From: an uncultured Burkholderiales bacterium
GTDB taxonomy: Bacteria > Pseudomonadota > Gammaproteobacteria > Burkholderiales > Burkholderiaceae_D
Length of the DNA: 5,860 nucleotides
Reading direction: 5' to 3'
Assembly: GCA_903904635.1 (NCBI GenBank)
Contig: CAIVDH010000026.1
Span: 1-5,860, forward strand
The stretch's first letter is position 1. Each line of letters opens with the position of its first letter. Below the pieces are notes generated by a model. That model was not told the DNA's origin and searched no databases. It saw only the letters and a program-made list of their open reading frames with translations. The position numbers and the translations under genes are program-made. Shown here in pieces: positions 1 through 5,190 of the stretch.

Positions 1-731
1 ACTCGGCCGGACTGCAAGTCGATGTTGTTCAAATCAAATCAGGTGAGCAAATTTTCTCTGCCTATCGTGCGCAGCCCGCAGGTAAAAAAAATCTGCCGGT
101 CATTTTGGTGGTTTCGGAAATTTTTGGTGTGCATCAGCATATCGCGGACATTGCGCGCCGTTTTGCCAAGCTCGGTTATCTGGCGATAGCGCCCGATCTG
201 TTTGCGCGTCAGGGCGATCCATCTACTTACACAGCTATACCGGATTTACTTAAAAATATTGTGGCTAAGGTACCCGATGCGCAAGCCATGCAAGACCTCG
301 ATGCTTGCGTAACCTGGGCTAGTGAGCATGGTGGTGACATCAAGCGGCTGGGCGTGACAGGTTTTTGCTGGGGTGGCCGTATAACGTGGATGTATGCTGC
401 CCACAATCCCAAAGTCCAAGCCGCTGTGGCCTGGTATGGCAAGCTGGTTAATGAGAAAAATACCTTGCAACCGCAGACGGCCATTGAGATCGCTCCCGAT
501 CTGCATATGCCGGTATTGGGCCTGTATGGCGGCAAAGACAACAGCATTCCGCAAGACACCGTAGAGCGCATGCGTGCGGCGCTGGCCACAGGCAGCAGCG
601 GTTCCGAGATCGTTGTCTATCCAGATGCAGGGCATGCCTTTCACGCAGATTACCGGCCCAGCTATGCGGCCACTGATGCAAAAGATGGCTGGCTGCGTTG
701 CGTAGGCTGGCTGCGCAAATTTGGGGTCTGA
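1..731 (+). CDS. Dienelactone hydrolase family protein (5'-truncated by window edge)
   Basis: The reading frame is open from base 3 to the TGA at 729-731 and gives 242 residues with no start before the family's conserved core, so the N-terminus is outside the window. This is an alpha/beta-hydrolase of the dienelactone hydrolase (carboxymethylenebutenolidase) family. Visible family features are the SEIFGVH segment with the Glu that contacts the nucleophile (fragment residue 39), the nucleophile loop GFCWGG with Cys122, the acid in YGGKD (Asp179) and the catalytic His in DAGHAF (His211). The Cys-Asp-His triad is therefore complete. Family members hydrolyse dienelactone in chloroaromatic degradation, but many relatives have unknown esterase substrates and no other aromatic-pathway gene is visible here. 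The preceding stretch (SAGLQVDVVQIKSGEQIFSA) resembles longer relatives of about 290 residues that often carry a twin-arginine export signal. Whether this one does cannot be seen. The family call is firm; the substrate is not. Confidence 0.93.
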   Translation, partial: SAGLQVDVVQIKSGEQIFSAYRAQPAGKKNLPVILVVSEIFGVHQHIADIARRFAKLGYLAIAPDLFARQGDPSTYTAIPDLLKNIVAKVPDAQAMQDLDACVTWASEHGGDIKRLGVTGFCWGGRITWMYAAHNPKVQAAVAWYGKLVNEKNTLQPQTAIEIAPDLHMPVLGLYGGKDNSIPQDTVERMRAALATGSSGSEIVVYPDAGHAFHADYRPSYAATDAKDGWLRCVGWLRKFGV

Positions 732-765
732 GTTCCTGAGTTGTGTGCCTACGCTGTTTGGCGAA

Positions 766-794
766 TTGCCCAAAGCCGCGCCCTATGGTCTAAT
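766..794 (+). promoter_or_regulatory. Putative sigma70-type promoter of the ZIP transporter gene
   Basis: TTGCCC at 766-771 (4 of 6 matches to TTGACA) and TCTAAT at 789-794 (5 of 6 to TATAAT) are separated by 17 bp. Transcription would begin near 801, giving a leader of about 29 nt to the ATT codon at 830 or 53 nt to the TTG at 854. It lies in the 100-bp gap after the hydrolase stop. An imperfect hairpin (TTTGGC at 757-762 with GCCCAAA at 768-774) overlaps the -35 region and has no T-run, so it is not a clear terminator for the hydrolase. The promoter call rests on pattern matching only. Confidence 0.4.
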
Positions 795-818
795 CCGCAG
801 GCTTTCACCCGCATGATC

Positions 819-832
819 CGAGGCTAAAAATT
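819..832 (+). promoter_or_regulatory. Shine-Dalgarno-like GAGG with an ATT codon: possible true start of the ZIP gene
   Basis: CGAGG at 819-823 lies 6 bases before the ATT at 830-832, which is in frame with the ZIP gene. Starting there adds eight residues (MNTTLSSI if ATT is read as fMet) and completes the first membrane helix. The conventional TTG start at 854 has no purine-rich sequence at a suitable distance (acgctgtcatcc lies before it). No ATG or GTG occurs in this frame between the stop at 791-793 and the conserved part of the protein. AUU is a known but very rare start codon (for example infC in E. coli). A point mutation or base-call error of an original ATG is an equally simple explanation. 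Confidence 0.45.
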
Positions 833-853
833 AATACAACGCTGTCATCCATT

Positions 854-1612
854 TTGCTCGCCACCACGCTGGCCGGTCTGATCAGTATTTCTGCTGCTGC
901 TTTTTTTTCGTATAGCCTGCTATCGAAAATGGTGGAGCGTCTAGTCAGCCTGTCGGTTGGCATATTGCTCTCCACTTCTTTGCTGCATGCGCTGCCTGAG
1001 GCGTTTGAGTCTGGTGCGAATGTGCATGCCTTGTTTGCCACGTTGCTGGCTGGGTTGTTGGGATTTTTTCTGCTTGAGAAATTCGCCATTCTGCGCCATT
1101 CGCATCATTATGAAGGTGATGGTCACGGACATGAGCATGGTCATGATGCGCATGAAGCCGGCAAATCAGGCTGGATGATTTTGGTTGGGGACAGTCTGCA
1201 TAATTTCACCGATGGCATATTGATCGCCGCTGCGTTTCTGGCTGATCCCAAGCTGGGTCTGATCACGGCCATGGCCATCATCGCGCATGAAATACCGCAG
1301 GAGATCGGTGACTTCATCGTGCTGCTCAATGCCGGCTTCACCAAAACGCGCGCTTATGTCTATAACCTGATTTGTAGCCTGATGGCGGTGGTTGGCGGCT
1401 TGGTTGGTTATTTTGCGCTGGGCAGCGGCATGCATTTGATACCGTATGTACTGGTGCTGGCTTCTTCGGGATTTATCTATATTGCAGTCAGTGATCTGAT
1501 GCCGCAAATGCAGCGCCGTGCAACGCTGCGCGAATCAGTGCCGCAATTTATTCTGATCGCGCTGGGCGTAGGTATTGTGCTGGTGCTCACGCATCAGTTT
1601 CATTTGCACTGA
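854..1612 (+). CDS. ZIP family divalent metal transporter
   Basis: Predicted inner-membrane ZIP-family transporter for zinc or another divalent metal, 252 residues from the TTG (260 if translation starts at the ATT at 830), the normal size for bacterial members. It has about eight hydrophobic segments. The metal-binding helices are clear: DSLHNFTDG (His116, Asn117, Asp120) and HEIPQEIGD (His145, Glu146, Gln149, Glu150, Asp153). Between helices three and four, residues 82-100 form a histidine-rich loop (HSHH, then HGHEHGHDAH) typical of metal-sensing or metal-delivering cytoplasmic loops in ZIP proteins. The start is uncertain: TTG is the only conventional start codon before the core but lacks a ribosome binding site, whereas the ATT has one. 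I give the conventional start here. The gene is monocistronic and converges on the sulfurtransferase gene with 19 bp between stops. Metal specificity and direction of transport cannot be read from the sequence. Confidence 0.93.
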   Translation: MLATTLAGLISISAAAFFSYSLLSKMVERLVSLSVGILLSTSLLHALPEAFESGANVHALFATLLAGLLGFFLLEKFAILRHSHHYEGDGHGHEHGHDAHEAGKSGWMILVGDSLHNFTDGILIAAAFLADPKLGLITAMAIIAHEIPQEIGDFIVLLNAGFTKTRAYVYNLICSLMAVVGGLVGYFALGSGMHLIPYVLVLASSGFIYIAVSDLMPQMQRRATLRESVPQFILIALGVGIVLVLTHQFHLH

Positions 1613-1631
1613 GCCTGCCACTGATCCTGAG

Positions 1632-2492
1632 TTAGTCTGCGCTGCCGGTCGCAACAGGCCTGGCCGGATCAGCTGACCATTCGCTCCATGAGCCAGGATA
1701 TAACGCCGCGCCTGATAAGCCTGCAATCTCCATCGCCAACAGATTGACGCAGGCAGAAGCACCTGAGCCGCACTGCAGAATAGTTTTTTCAGGGCTGGTG
1801 ATCAAGGCAGACAACTCGGTGCGTAACTGATCTGCAGGTTTGAAACGCCCATCCGCTTGCAGGTTATCTTTGAACCAGCGATTTTTCGCGCCCGGTATAT
1901 GTCCTGCGACCGGATCGATGATTTCATTTTCGCCGCGAAAACGGTCTGCTGCGCGTGCATCCAAAATAATGCGTTCTGGTTGCGCCAGATTGCGCATCAC
2001 ATCTTCCACACTGACTGTAGGCACCAGCGATGGACGCAGAGTGATATTGCCGGGCTCCGGTGAGATTTTTCTGCTGGTCATAGTGAAGTCCATTGCCTGC
2101 CATGCTTGCAGGCCGCCATCAAGCAAAGCAACCTGGCTATGACCTACCCAGCGCAGCATCCACCACAAACGTGCAGCAAACATGCCGCCGTGTGCGTCAT
2201 ACACCACCACCAGTGAATCTGAATTAACGCCCCAGCTGCGTAAGCGCTCTATGAATTTTTCACGCGCAGGCAGTGGATGACGTCCGCGAAATTCGCCATG
2301 CGCGCCTGCTGTTTTATCAGACAGATCGATATCCAGATCAGCATGCTGGGCAACGGGTATATGGGAAGTGGCAAATGCGGCGGCGCCTGCGAGTGGGTCT
2401 TGCAAATCGGCGCGGCAGTCTAGTAGCACCAGTGCGGGGTTGCTTTGATTGTGAACAAGCTCATCGGCCGATATGAGTGTGGTGTAGGACAT
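1632..2492 (-). CDS. sseA: Two-domain sulfurtransferase (rhodanese / 3-mercaptopyruvate sulfurtransferase type)
   Basis: A 286-residue protein with two rhodanese domains, the usual length for SseA-type enzymes. These move a sulfane sulfur from 3-mercaptopyruvate or thiosulfate to cyanide, thiols or proteins in the cytoplasm. The N-terminal domain (about 5-135) is the non-catalytic copy, with LDCRADL, HIPVAQH and LLDGGLQAW. The C-terminal domain (about 160-280) has LDARAADRFRGE, GHIPGAKN, the catalytic loop CGSGASA with Cys241, and YPGSWSEW. CGSG points to mercaptopyruvate rather than thiosulfate sulfurtransferases, which usually have CRxGxT. Here the common CGSGVTA is changed to CGSGASA. The ATG shares its A with the TGA of the upstream transporter gene (TGATG), and GGAG at 2499-2502 lies 6 bases before it, inside the transporter's last codons, so translation is probably coupled. 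It is last in the minus-strand unit. Family assignment is firm; donor preference is inferred. Confidence 0.92.
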   Translation of the reverse strand: MSYTTLISADELVHNQSNPALVLLDCRADLQDPLAGAAAFATSHIPVAQHADLDIDLSDKTAGAHGEFRGRHPLPAREKFIERLRSWGVNSDSLVVVYDAHGGMFAARLWWMLRWVGHSQVALLDGGLQAWQAMDFTMTSRKISPEPGNITLRPSLVPTVSVEDVMRNLAQPERIILDARAADRFRGENEIIDPVAGHIPGAKNRWFKDNLQADGRFKPADQLRTELSALITSPEKTILQCGSGASACVNLLAMEIAGLSGAALYPGSWSEWSADPARPVATGSAD

Positions 2493-3382
2493 CAGAGTCT
2501 CCGGTTATTGCGCGAATTATAGAAGGTCGCTGCCATGCCACTTGCCAGAATAATACCTATCCCCAGCCAGCCGGACAAAGTCAGATGATCGCCCCAGATA
2601 AGCATACCCCAGATGCTGGAAAAGACGATGCCGGTATATTGCAGATTGGCTGTGACGAGCATCGCACCCAAACGATAAGCGCGGGTCATGGCGATTTGCG
2701 CGATGGTGGCAGTTAGTCCGATGGCAATTAACAATACAATTTCGGTGACGGAGACTGCATGCAGGATTTGCACATGCCCGGTTTGATACAGGCTGTCGGC
2801 CAAGCCGGTCAGTAAGCCGGCAATTAAGCCACTGGCAGAAAAATAAAATACGACTCTATATTCTGGCTCACCCAGTTGCCCGAGTTTTTTGACTTGTATA
2901 TAAGCCAACGCAGAGAGCACGCCTGATATTAATGCCAGCAATCCGCCCAGCCATTGTTCTGCATGTATGGTGGGTTTGAGCAGCAGTGCTACGCCGACAA
3001 AACTAGTGAAGATCGCCGCAGCCAGACCCCATGCGAACTGACGCTGGCCCTGCCACCAGCCGACTGTAAATACGATGGCAGCGATCCAGATCGGTGCCAT
3101 GTAGTTGAGTGTCATGGCGGTAGCTAATGGCAGTCTGGCGATGGAGAAAAACCATAGCCACAGCGCAGTTACGCCGATAAAGCCGCGCCATGCATGATGC
3201 CAAGGGAGGGTGGTGCGCAAGCTGCCGCGTTGTAGTTTGACCATCAAGGCAATTAACAGCATACCCACCACTCCGCGGCTCATGACAATTTCTGACGTGG
3301 AGCAGGTGGCCGATGCCAGTTTGACGCACACGCCCATGATGGCGAAAACGAAGCTGGCAAATAACATCCATAGTGATTGCAT
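2492..3382 (-). CDS. EamA / drug-metabolite transporter (DMT) superfamily permease
   Basis: A 296-residue, strongly hydrophobic protein with about ten predicted membrane helices arranged as two EamA repeats (roughly residues 5-137 and 148-287), the standard DMT length. Family-like sequence includes ARLPLATAMTLNYMAPIWIA near the end of the first repeat and TRAYRLGAMLVTANLQYTGI in the second. It probably sits in the inner membrane and exports or imports a small metabolite; substrate cannot be predicted from sequence in this family. The start is constrained: an in-frame TGA lies two codons upstream of the ATG at 3382-3380. The ribosome binding site before this ATG is poor (CGAATGATCTGACGCTGC precedes it), so coupling to the upstream Rieske gene 32 bp away is plausible. 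The gene overlaps the sulfurtransferase start by one base. Position between an oxygenase and a sulfurtransferase suggests it moves a substrate or product of one of them, but this is inference. Confidence 0.9.
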   Translation of the reverse strand: MQSLWMLFASFVFAIMGVCVKLASATCSTSEIVMSRGVVGMLLIALMVKLQRGSLRTTLPWHHAWRGFIGVTALWLWFFSIARLPLATAMTLNYMAPIWIAAIVFTVGWWQGQRQFAWGLAAAIFTSFVGVALLLKPTIHAEQWLGGLLALISGVLSALAYIQVKKLGQLGEPEYRVVFYFSASGLIAGLLTGLADSLYQTGHVQILHAVSVTEIVLLIAIGLTATIAQIAMTRAYRLGAMLVTANLQYTGIVFSSIWGMLIWGDHLTLSGWLGIGIILASGMAATFYNSRNNRRL

Positions 3383-3397
3383 GCAGCGTCAGATCAT

Positions 3398-3414
3398 TCG
3401 TGCATGCTGCACGA
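3398..3414 (-). repeat. Perfect 7-bp stem-loop directly after the Rieske gene stop
   Basis: TCGTGCA (3398-3404) and TGCACGA (3408-3414) form a perfect 7-bp stem with a 3-nt loop. On the minus strand it starts immediately after the TAA of the Rieske gene and ends 15 bases before the transporter ATG. No U-run follows (AATGATCT), so it is not a standard intrinsic terminator. It could be an intercistronic stem-loop that stabilises the upstream mRNA, attenuates read-through or masks the weak transporter ribosome binding region. Its role is inferred from position. Confidence 0.5.
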
Positions 3415-4515
3415 TTAAAAACTCATTTGTTTGCGGTACCACTCATGGAAATGCTGCATGCCATCTTCCATCGGTGACTGATAAGGCCCCACTTCATTAA
3501 CGCCACGGTCTAGCAATATGCGGCGGCCTGCATCCATGCGCAGCGCGATCTCGTCATCTTCAACGCAGGTTTCCATATAAGCGGCACGCTCGGCTGCAAT
3601 GAATTCGCGCTCAAACAGCACGATTTCTTCCGGATAGTAGAACTCAACCACGTTCAAGGTTTTTTGCGGGCCTTGTGGCCAGACTGTGGAGACAGCCAGC
3701 ACATGCGGATACCACTCGACCATAATGTTAGGGTAAAGCGTCAGCCAGATAGCGCCATGCGGCGGTGTTTCACCCTGACGGAAACGCAGCACTTCATCTT
3801 GCCATTTGCGATAAACGGGCGAGCCGGATTTTTGCAAGGCATGATTGACGCCTACTGTCTGCACACTAAAGCCGTCGCCGAATTCCCAACTTAGATCATT
3901 GCAGGTGACGAAATTACCCAAGCCTGGGTGAAAAGGCTCGACGTGATAATCCTCAAGATACACTTCGATGAAGGACTTCCAGTTGTAATCGCATTCATGG
4001 ATTTCTATGTGGTCCAGCATATAGCCAGAAAAATCCAGATCTTTGGTAACGGCTAAATTTTTCAGCATCGCGCTGACATCGACGCTATTTTTTTCAAACA
4101 GCAGACCATTCCAGCTAGTCATATCTGTTTGCGAAAGATTGAGGCAAGGTGTTTCGCCAAAATGCGGCGCGCCGATTAATTCACCTTTGAGATTGTAGGT
4201 CCAGCGATGTAGTGGGCAAACGATGTTGTTAGCGTTGCCTCGGCCCGAGAGCATTTTTGCTTGTCTGTGTCGACAAACATTGGACAATAATTCCAAGCCT
4301 TGTGGATTACGAACCAGTATGCGACCTTCGTTTTCCCATGGCAAAGCAGCATAGTCGCCTATTTCAGGCACCATGAGTTCGTGGCCGATATAGCGCGGAC
4401 CTTGCTTATATAGCAGATTGATTTCCTGCTGTAGTAGCGCATCATCAAAATACGCACCTACAGGCAGCTGCGCGTTTGATCGCGCGAGTCTGAAGAGACT
4501 GGCCAGATCGGACAT
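3415..4515 (-). CDS. Rieske non-heme iron oxygenase, alpha (catalytic) subunit
   Basis: A 366-residue catalytic subunit of a Rieske oxygenase. The N-terminal Rieske domain holds the [2Fe-2S] ligands Cys81, His83, Cys100 and His103 (CRHRQ, 16 residues between His83 and Cys100, CPLHRW). The C-terminal domain has NWKSF, then the iron site EDYHVEPFH with His191 and His196, and EDD at 319-321 as the likely third ligand. The bridging position, Asp in most relatives (D-x2-H), is Glu188 here, with Asp189 next to it. The carnitine oxygenase CntA also has Glu at this site, which hints at a quaternary-amine-type substrate, but the substrate is unknown. No ferredoxin or reductase gene is adjacent, so electron supply must come from elsewhere. 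I chose the ATG at 4515-4513, preceded by a G-rich ribosome binding site (GGGGGTGG, 4518-4525). A TTG nine codons upstream is open but less likely. First gene of the minus-strand unit. Confidence 0.92.
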   Translation of the reverse strand: MSDLASLFRLARSNAQLPVGAYFDDALLQQEINLLYKQGPRYIGHELMVPEIGDYAALPWENEGRILVRNPQGLELLSNVCRHRQAKMLSGRGNANNIVCPLHRWTYNLKGELIGAPHFGETPCLNLSQTDMTSWNGLLFEKNSVDVSAMLKNLAVTKDLDFSGYMLDHIEIHECDYNWKSFIEVYLEDYHVEPFHPGLGNFVTCNDLSWEFGDGFSVQTVGVNHALQKSGSPVYRKWQDEVLRFRQGETPPHGAIWLTLYPNIMVEWYPHVLAVSTVWPQGPQKTLNVVEFYYPEEIVLFEREFIAAERAAYMETCVEDDEIALRMDAGRRILLDRGVNEVGPYQSPMEDGMQHFHEWYRKQMSF

Positions 4516-4603
4516 CTCCACCCCCAAATTAATTTGCACCAACCTAAGAGAGAAAGAATCCGCAAAAACCTGTGTTCAAATAAAATGAAACGGAAATTTT
4601 GGA

Positions 4604-4625
4604 CGAGGGGCGGATTATACCCTCG
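4604..4625 (-). promoter_or_regulatory. Candidate promoter -10 (TATAAT) of the Rieske unit within an inverted repeat
   Basis: On the minus strand a perfect TATAAT occupies 4619-4614. The -35 at 17-bp spacing is weak (TTCCCC, 4642-4637, 3 of 6). Transcription would start near 4607, giving a leader of about 92 nt. The -10 box is flanked symmetrically by CGAGGG (4604-4609) and CCCTCG (4620-4625), a perfect 6-bp inverted repeat with a 10-base centre. That geometry suits a dimeric repressor operator, though it could be chance in this GC-rich patch. A perfect -10 with a poor -35 is also typical of promoters that need an activator. Confidence 0.5.
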
Positions 4626-4734
4626 CCGGGCTAACGGGGGAACCCGAAATTTATCGAAATAGAAAGTCATTTTGATAATTAAGTGCTGTGAGCATAAATT
4701 TTTTCAAATGACAATTTATTATTAAGGCATCTTG

Positions 4735-4833
4735 AATCCGTTTTTGATTCGTTGTTGGTTCGTTGTTGGTTCGTTATTGGTTCGTTATTGGTTCGTTATT
4801 AATTTGTTATTGATTCGGTATTGATTCATTCAG
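4735..4833. repeat. Tandem array of 11-bp direct repeats, consensus GGTTCGTTATT
   Basis: Units start at 4746 (GATTCGTTGTT), 4757 (GGTTCGTTGTT), 4768, 4779 and 4790 (three identical GGTTCGTTATT), 4801 (AATTTGTTATT) and 4812 (GATTCGGTATT). Degenerate copies flank them at 4735 (AATCCGTTTTT) and 4823 (GATTCATTCAG). That is about seven good and two worn copies with no spacers. The centre is perfect and the edges diverge, the usual mark of growth by slippage or unequal exchange. The 11-bp period is close to one DNA helical turn, so each unit presents the same face, which would suit cooperative protein binding or intrinsic curvature. The unit length is not a multiple of three, so it does not encode a repeated peptide. 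Copies lack spacers and cas genes, so it is not CRISPR. Confidence 0.9.
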
Positions 4834-4889
4834 CCATTTGTAAAATGCATTATTAAACAGGCTTTTTAGCTCTACGCACATGTTTGCAC

Positions 4890-4895
4890 TAAAAT
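4890..4895 (+). promoter_or_regulatory. Putative -10 box of the xseB-ispA operon
   Basis: TAAAAT (5 of 6 matches to TATAAT) lies 25 bases before the xseB ATG, which would place the transcript start near 4902 and give a leader of about 19 nt. No good -35 is visible at 16-18 bp; the best is TTAGCT at 4866-4871 (3 of 6). A second TAAAAT at 4841-4846 is an alternative. The ATG itself has no clear Shine-Dalgarno sequence (aagcattgtt precedes it). Confidence 0.35.
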
Positions 4896-4920
4896 AGCCG
4901 CTTTCGAACAAAGCATTGTT

Positions 4921-5190
4921 ATGGCAAAAAAATCCGCTTCTGAACAGACCAGCGCATCATTTGAAGATGCCATGGCTGAGCTCGAACAATTAGTAGACCG
5001 CATGGAAGCCGGAGAGCTGCCGCTTGAGGCTTCGGTGGCCGCTTACAAGCGCGGCTCAGAGCTGGTCAAATATTGTGCTGCCCAGCTAGAACGTGTGGAG
5101 CGCCAGGTTAAAGTGTTGGAAGGCGATATGCTCAAACCTCTGGCTATGGATGCCGACACCGATATCGACATCGATGAGGAAGATGCATGA
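4921..5190 (+). CDS. xseB: Exodeoxyribonuclease VII small subunit
   Basis: An 89-residue small subunit of exodeoxyribonuclease VII, the cytoplasmic nuclease that degrades single-stranded DNA from either end and in which several small subunits bind each large subunit (XseA, not in this window). The family core spans about residues 13-70 and is unmistakable: FEDAMAELEQLVDRMEAGEL, then LEASVAAYKRGSELVKYC and LERVERQVKVLEGD, a pair of helices that form the coiled subunit. Length is typical. A short basic, Ser/Ala-rich start and a strongly acidic tail (residues 77-88, DADTDIDIDEED) flank the core. The tail's GATGAGGAAGA codons also supply the ribosome binding site for ispA. The ATG is the only sensible start, although its own ribosome binding site is weak. 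The stop overlaps the ispA start by 4 bp (ATGA). Confidence 0.96.
   Translation: MAKKSASEQTSASFEDAMAELEQLVDRMEAGELPLEASVAAYKRGSELVKYCAAQLERVERQVKVLEGDMLKPLAMDADTDIDIDEEDA
5176..5180 (+). promoter_or_regulatory. Ribosome binding site for ispA inside the xseB coding tail
   Basis: GAGGA lies 6 bases before the ispA ATG at 5187 and is part of the xseB codons for Glu-Glu. It supports the 5187 start, which shares ATGA with the xseB stop, and implies coupled translation of the two genes. Confidence 0.7.

Larger units (their letters stand above)
4516..4920. other. Divergent intergenic region between the Rieske unit and xseB
   Basis: This 405-bp stretch has no credible gene. From left to right it holds the Rieske-gene leader (about 92 nt if the promoter at 4614-4619 is used), a GC-rich patch at 4604-4646 with the promoter and an inverted repeat, an AT-rich stretch at 4647-4734, a tandem array of 11-bp units at 4735-4833, and a probable xseB promoter. 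The only open frame of note (minus strand, 70 codons from ATG at 4670) overlaps the Rieske start and resembles no protein. Its AT content clearly exceeds that of the flanking genes. Confidence 0.75.

Noticed and set aside
227..773. Long minus-strand open frames of 120 and 175 codons opposite the hydrolase gene
   Set aside because: They are antisense to a well-conserved coding region, lack recognisable domains and are explained as shadows of the plus-strand gene.
757..774. Terminator hairpin after the dienelactone hydrolase gene
   Set aside because: The stem TTTGGC/GCCCAAA has a bulge and is followed by GCCGCGCC rather than a T-run. It also overlaps the putative promoter of the next gene.
1613..1631. 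Bidirectional terminator between the convergent ZIP and sulfurtransferase genes
   Set aside because: The 19-bp gap and its flanks contain only short direct similarity (CACTGAGCCTG and CACTGATCCTG) and no stem with a T-run.
4458..4670. 70-codon open frame on the minus strand starting with ATG in the Rieske leader
   Set aside because: It runs out of frame into the start of the Rieske gene, resembles no protein family, has Arg/Trp-rich content typical of a shadow frame and lacks a ribosome binding site. A regulatory leader peptide cannot be excluded but is not supported.
4667..4711. Inverted repeat TCATTTTGA ... TCAAATGA in the intergenic region
   Set aside because: The arms differ by one base and are 28 bases apart in AT-rich DNA, so chance is likely. 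It does not match an FNR or CRP site (only a TGTGA half-site at 4687-4691).
4735..4833. CRISPR array or plasmid/phage iterons
   Set aside because: Units are 11 bp with no unique spacers, there are no cas genes, and no replication initiator gene or DnaA-box cluster accompanies the repeats.
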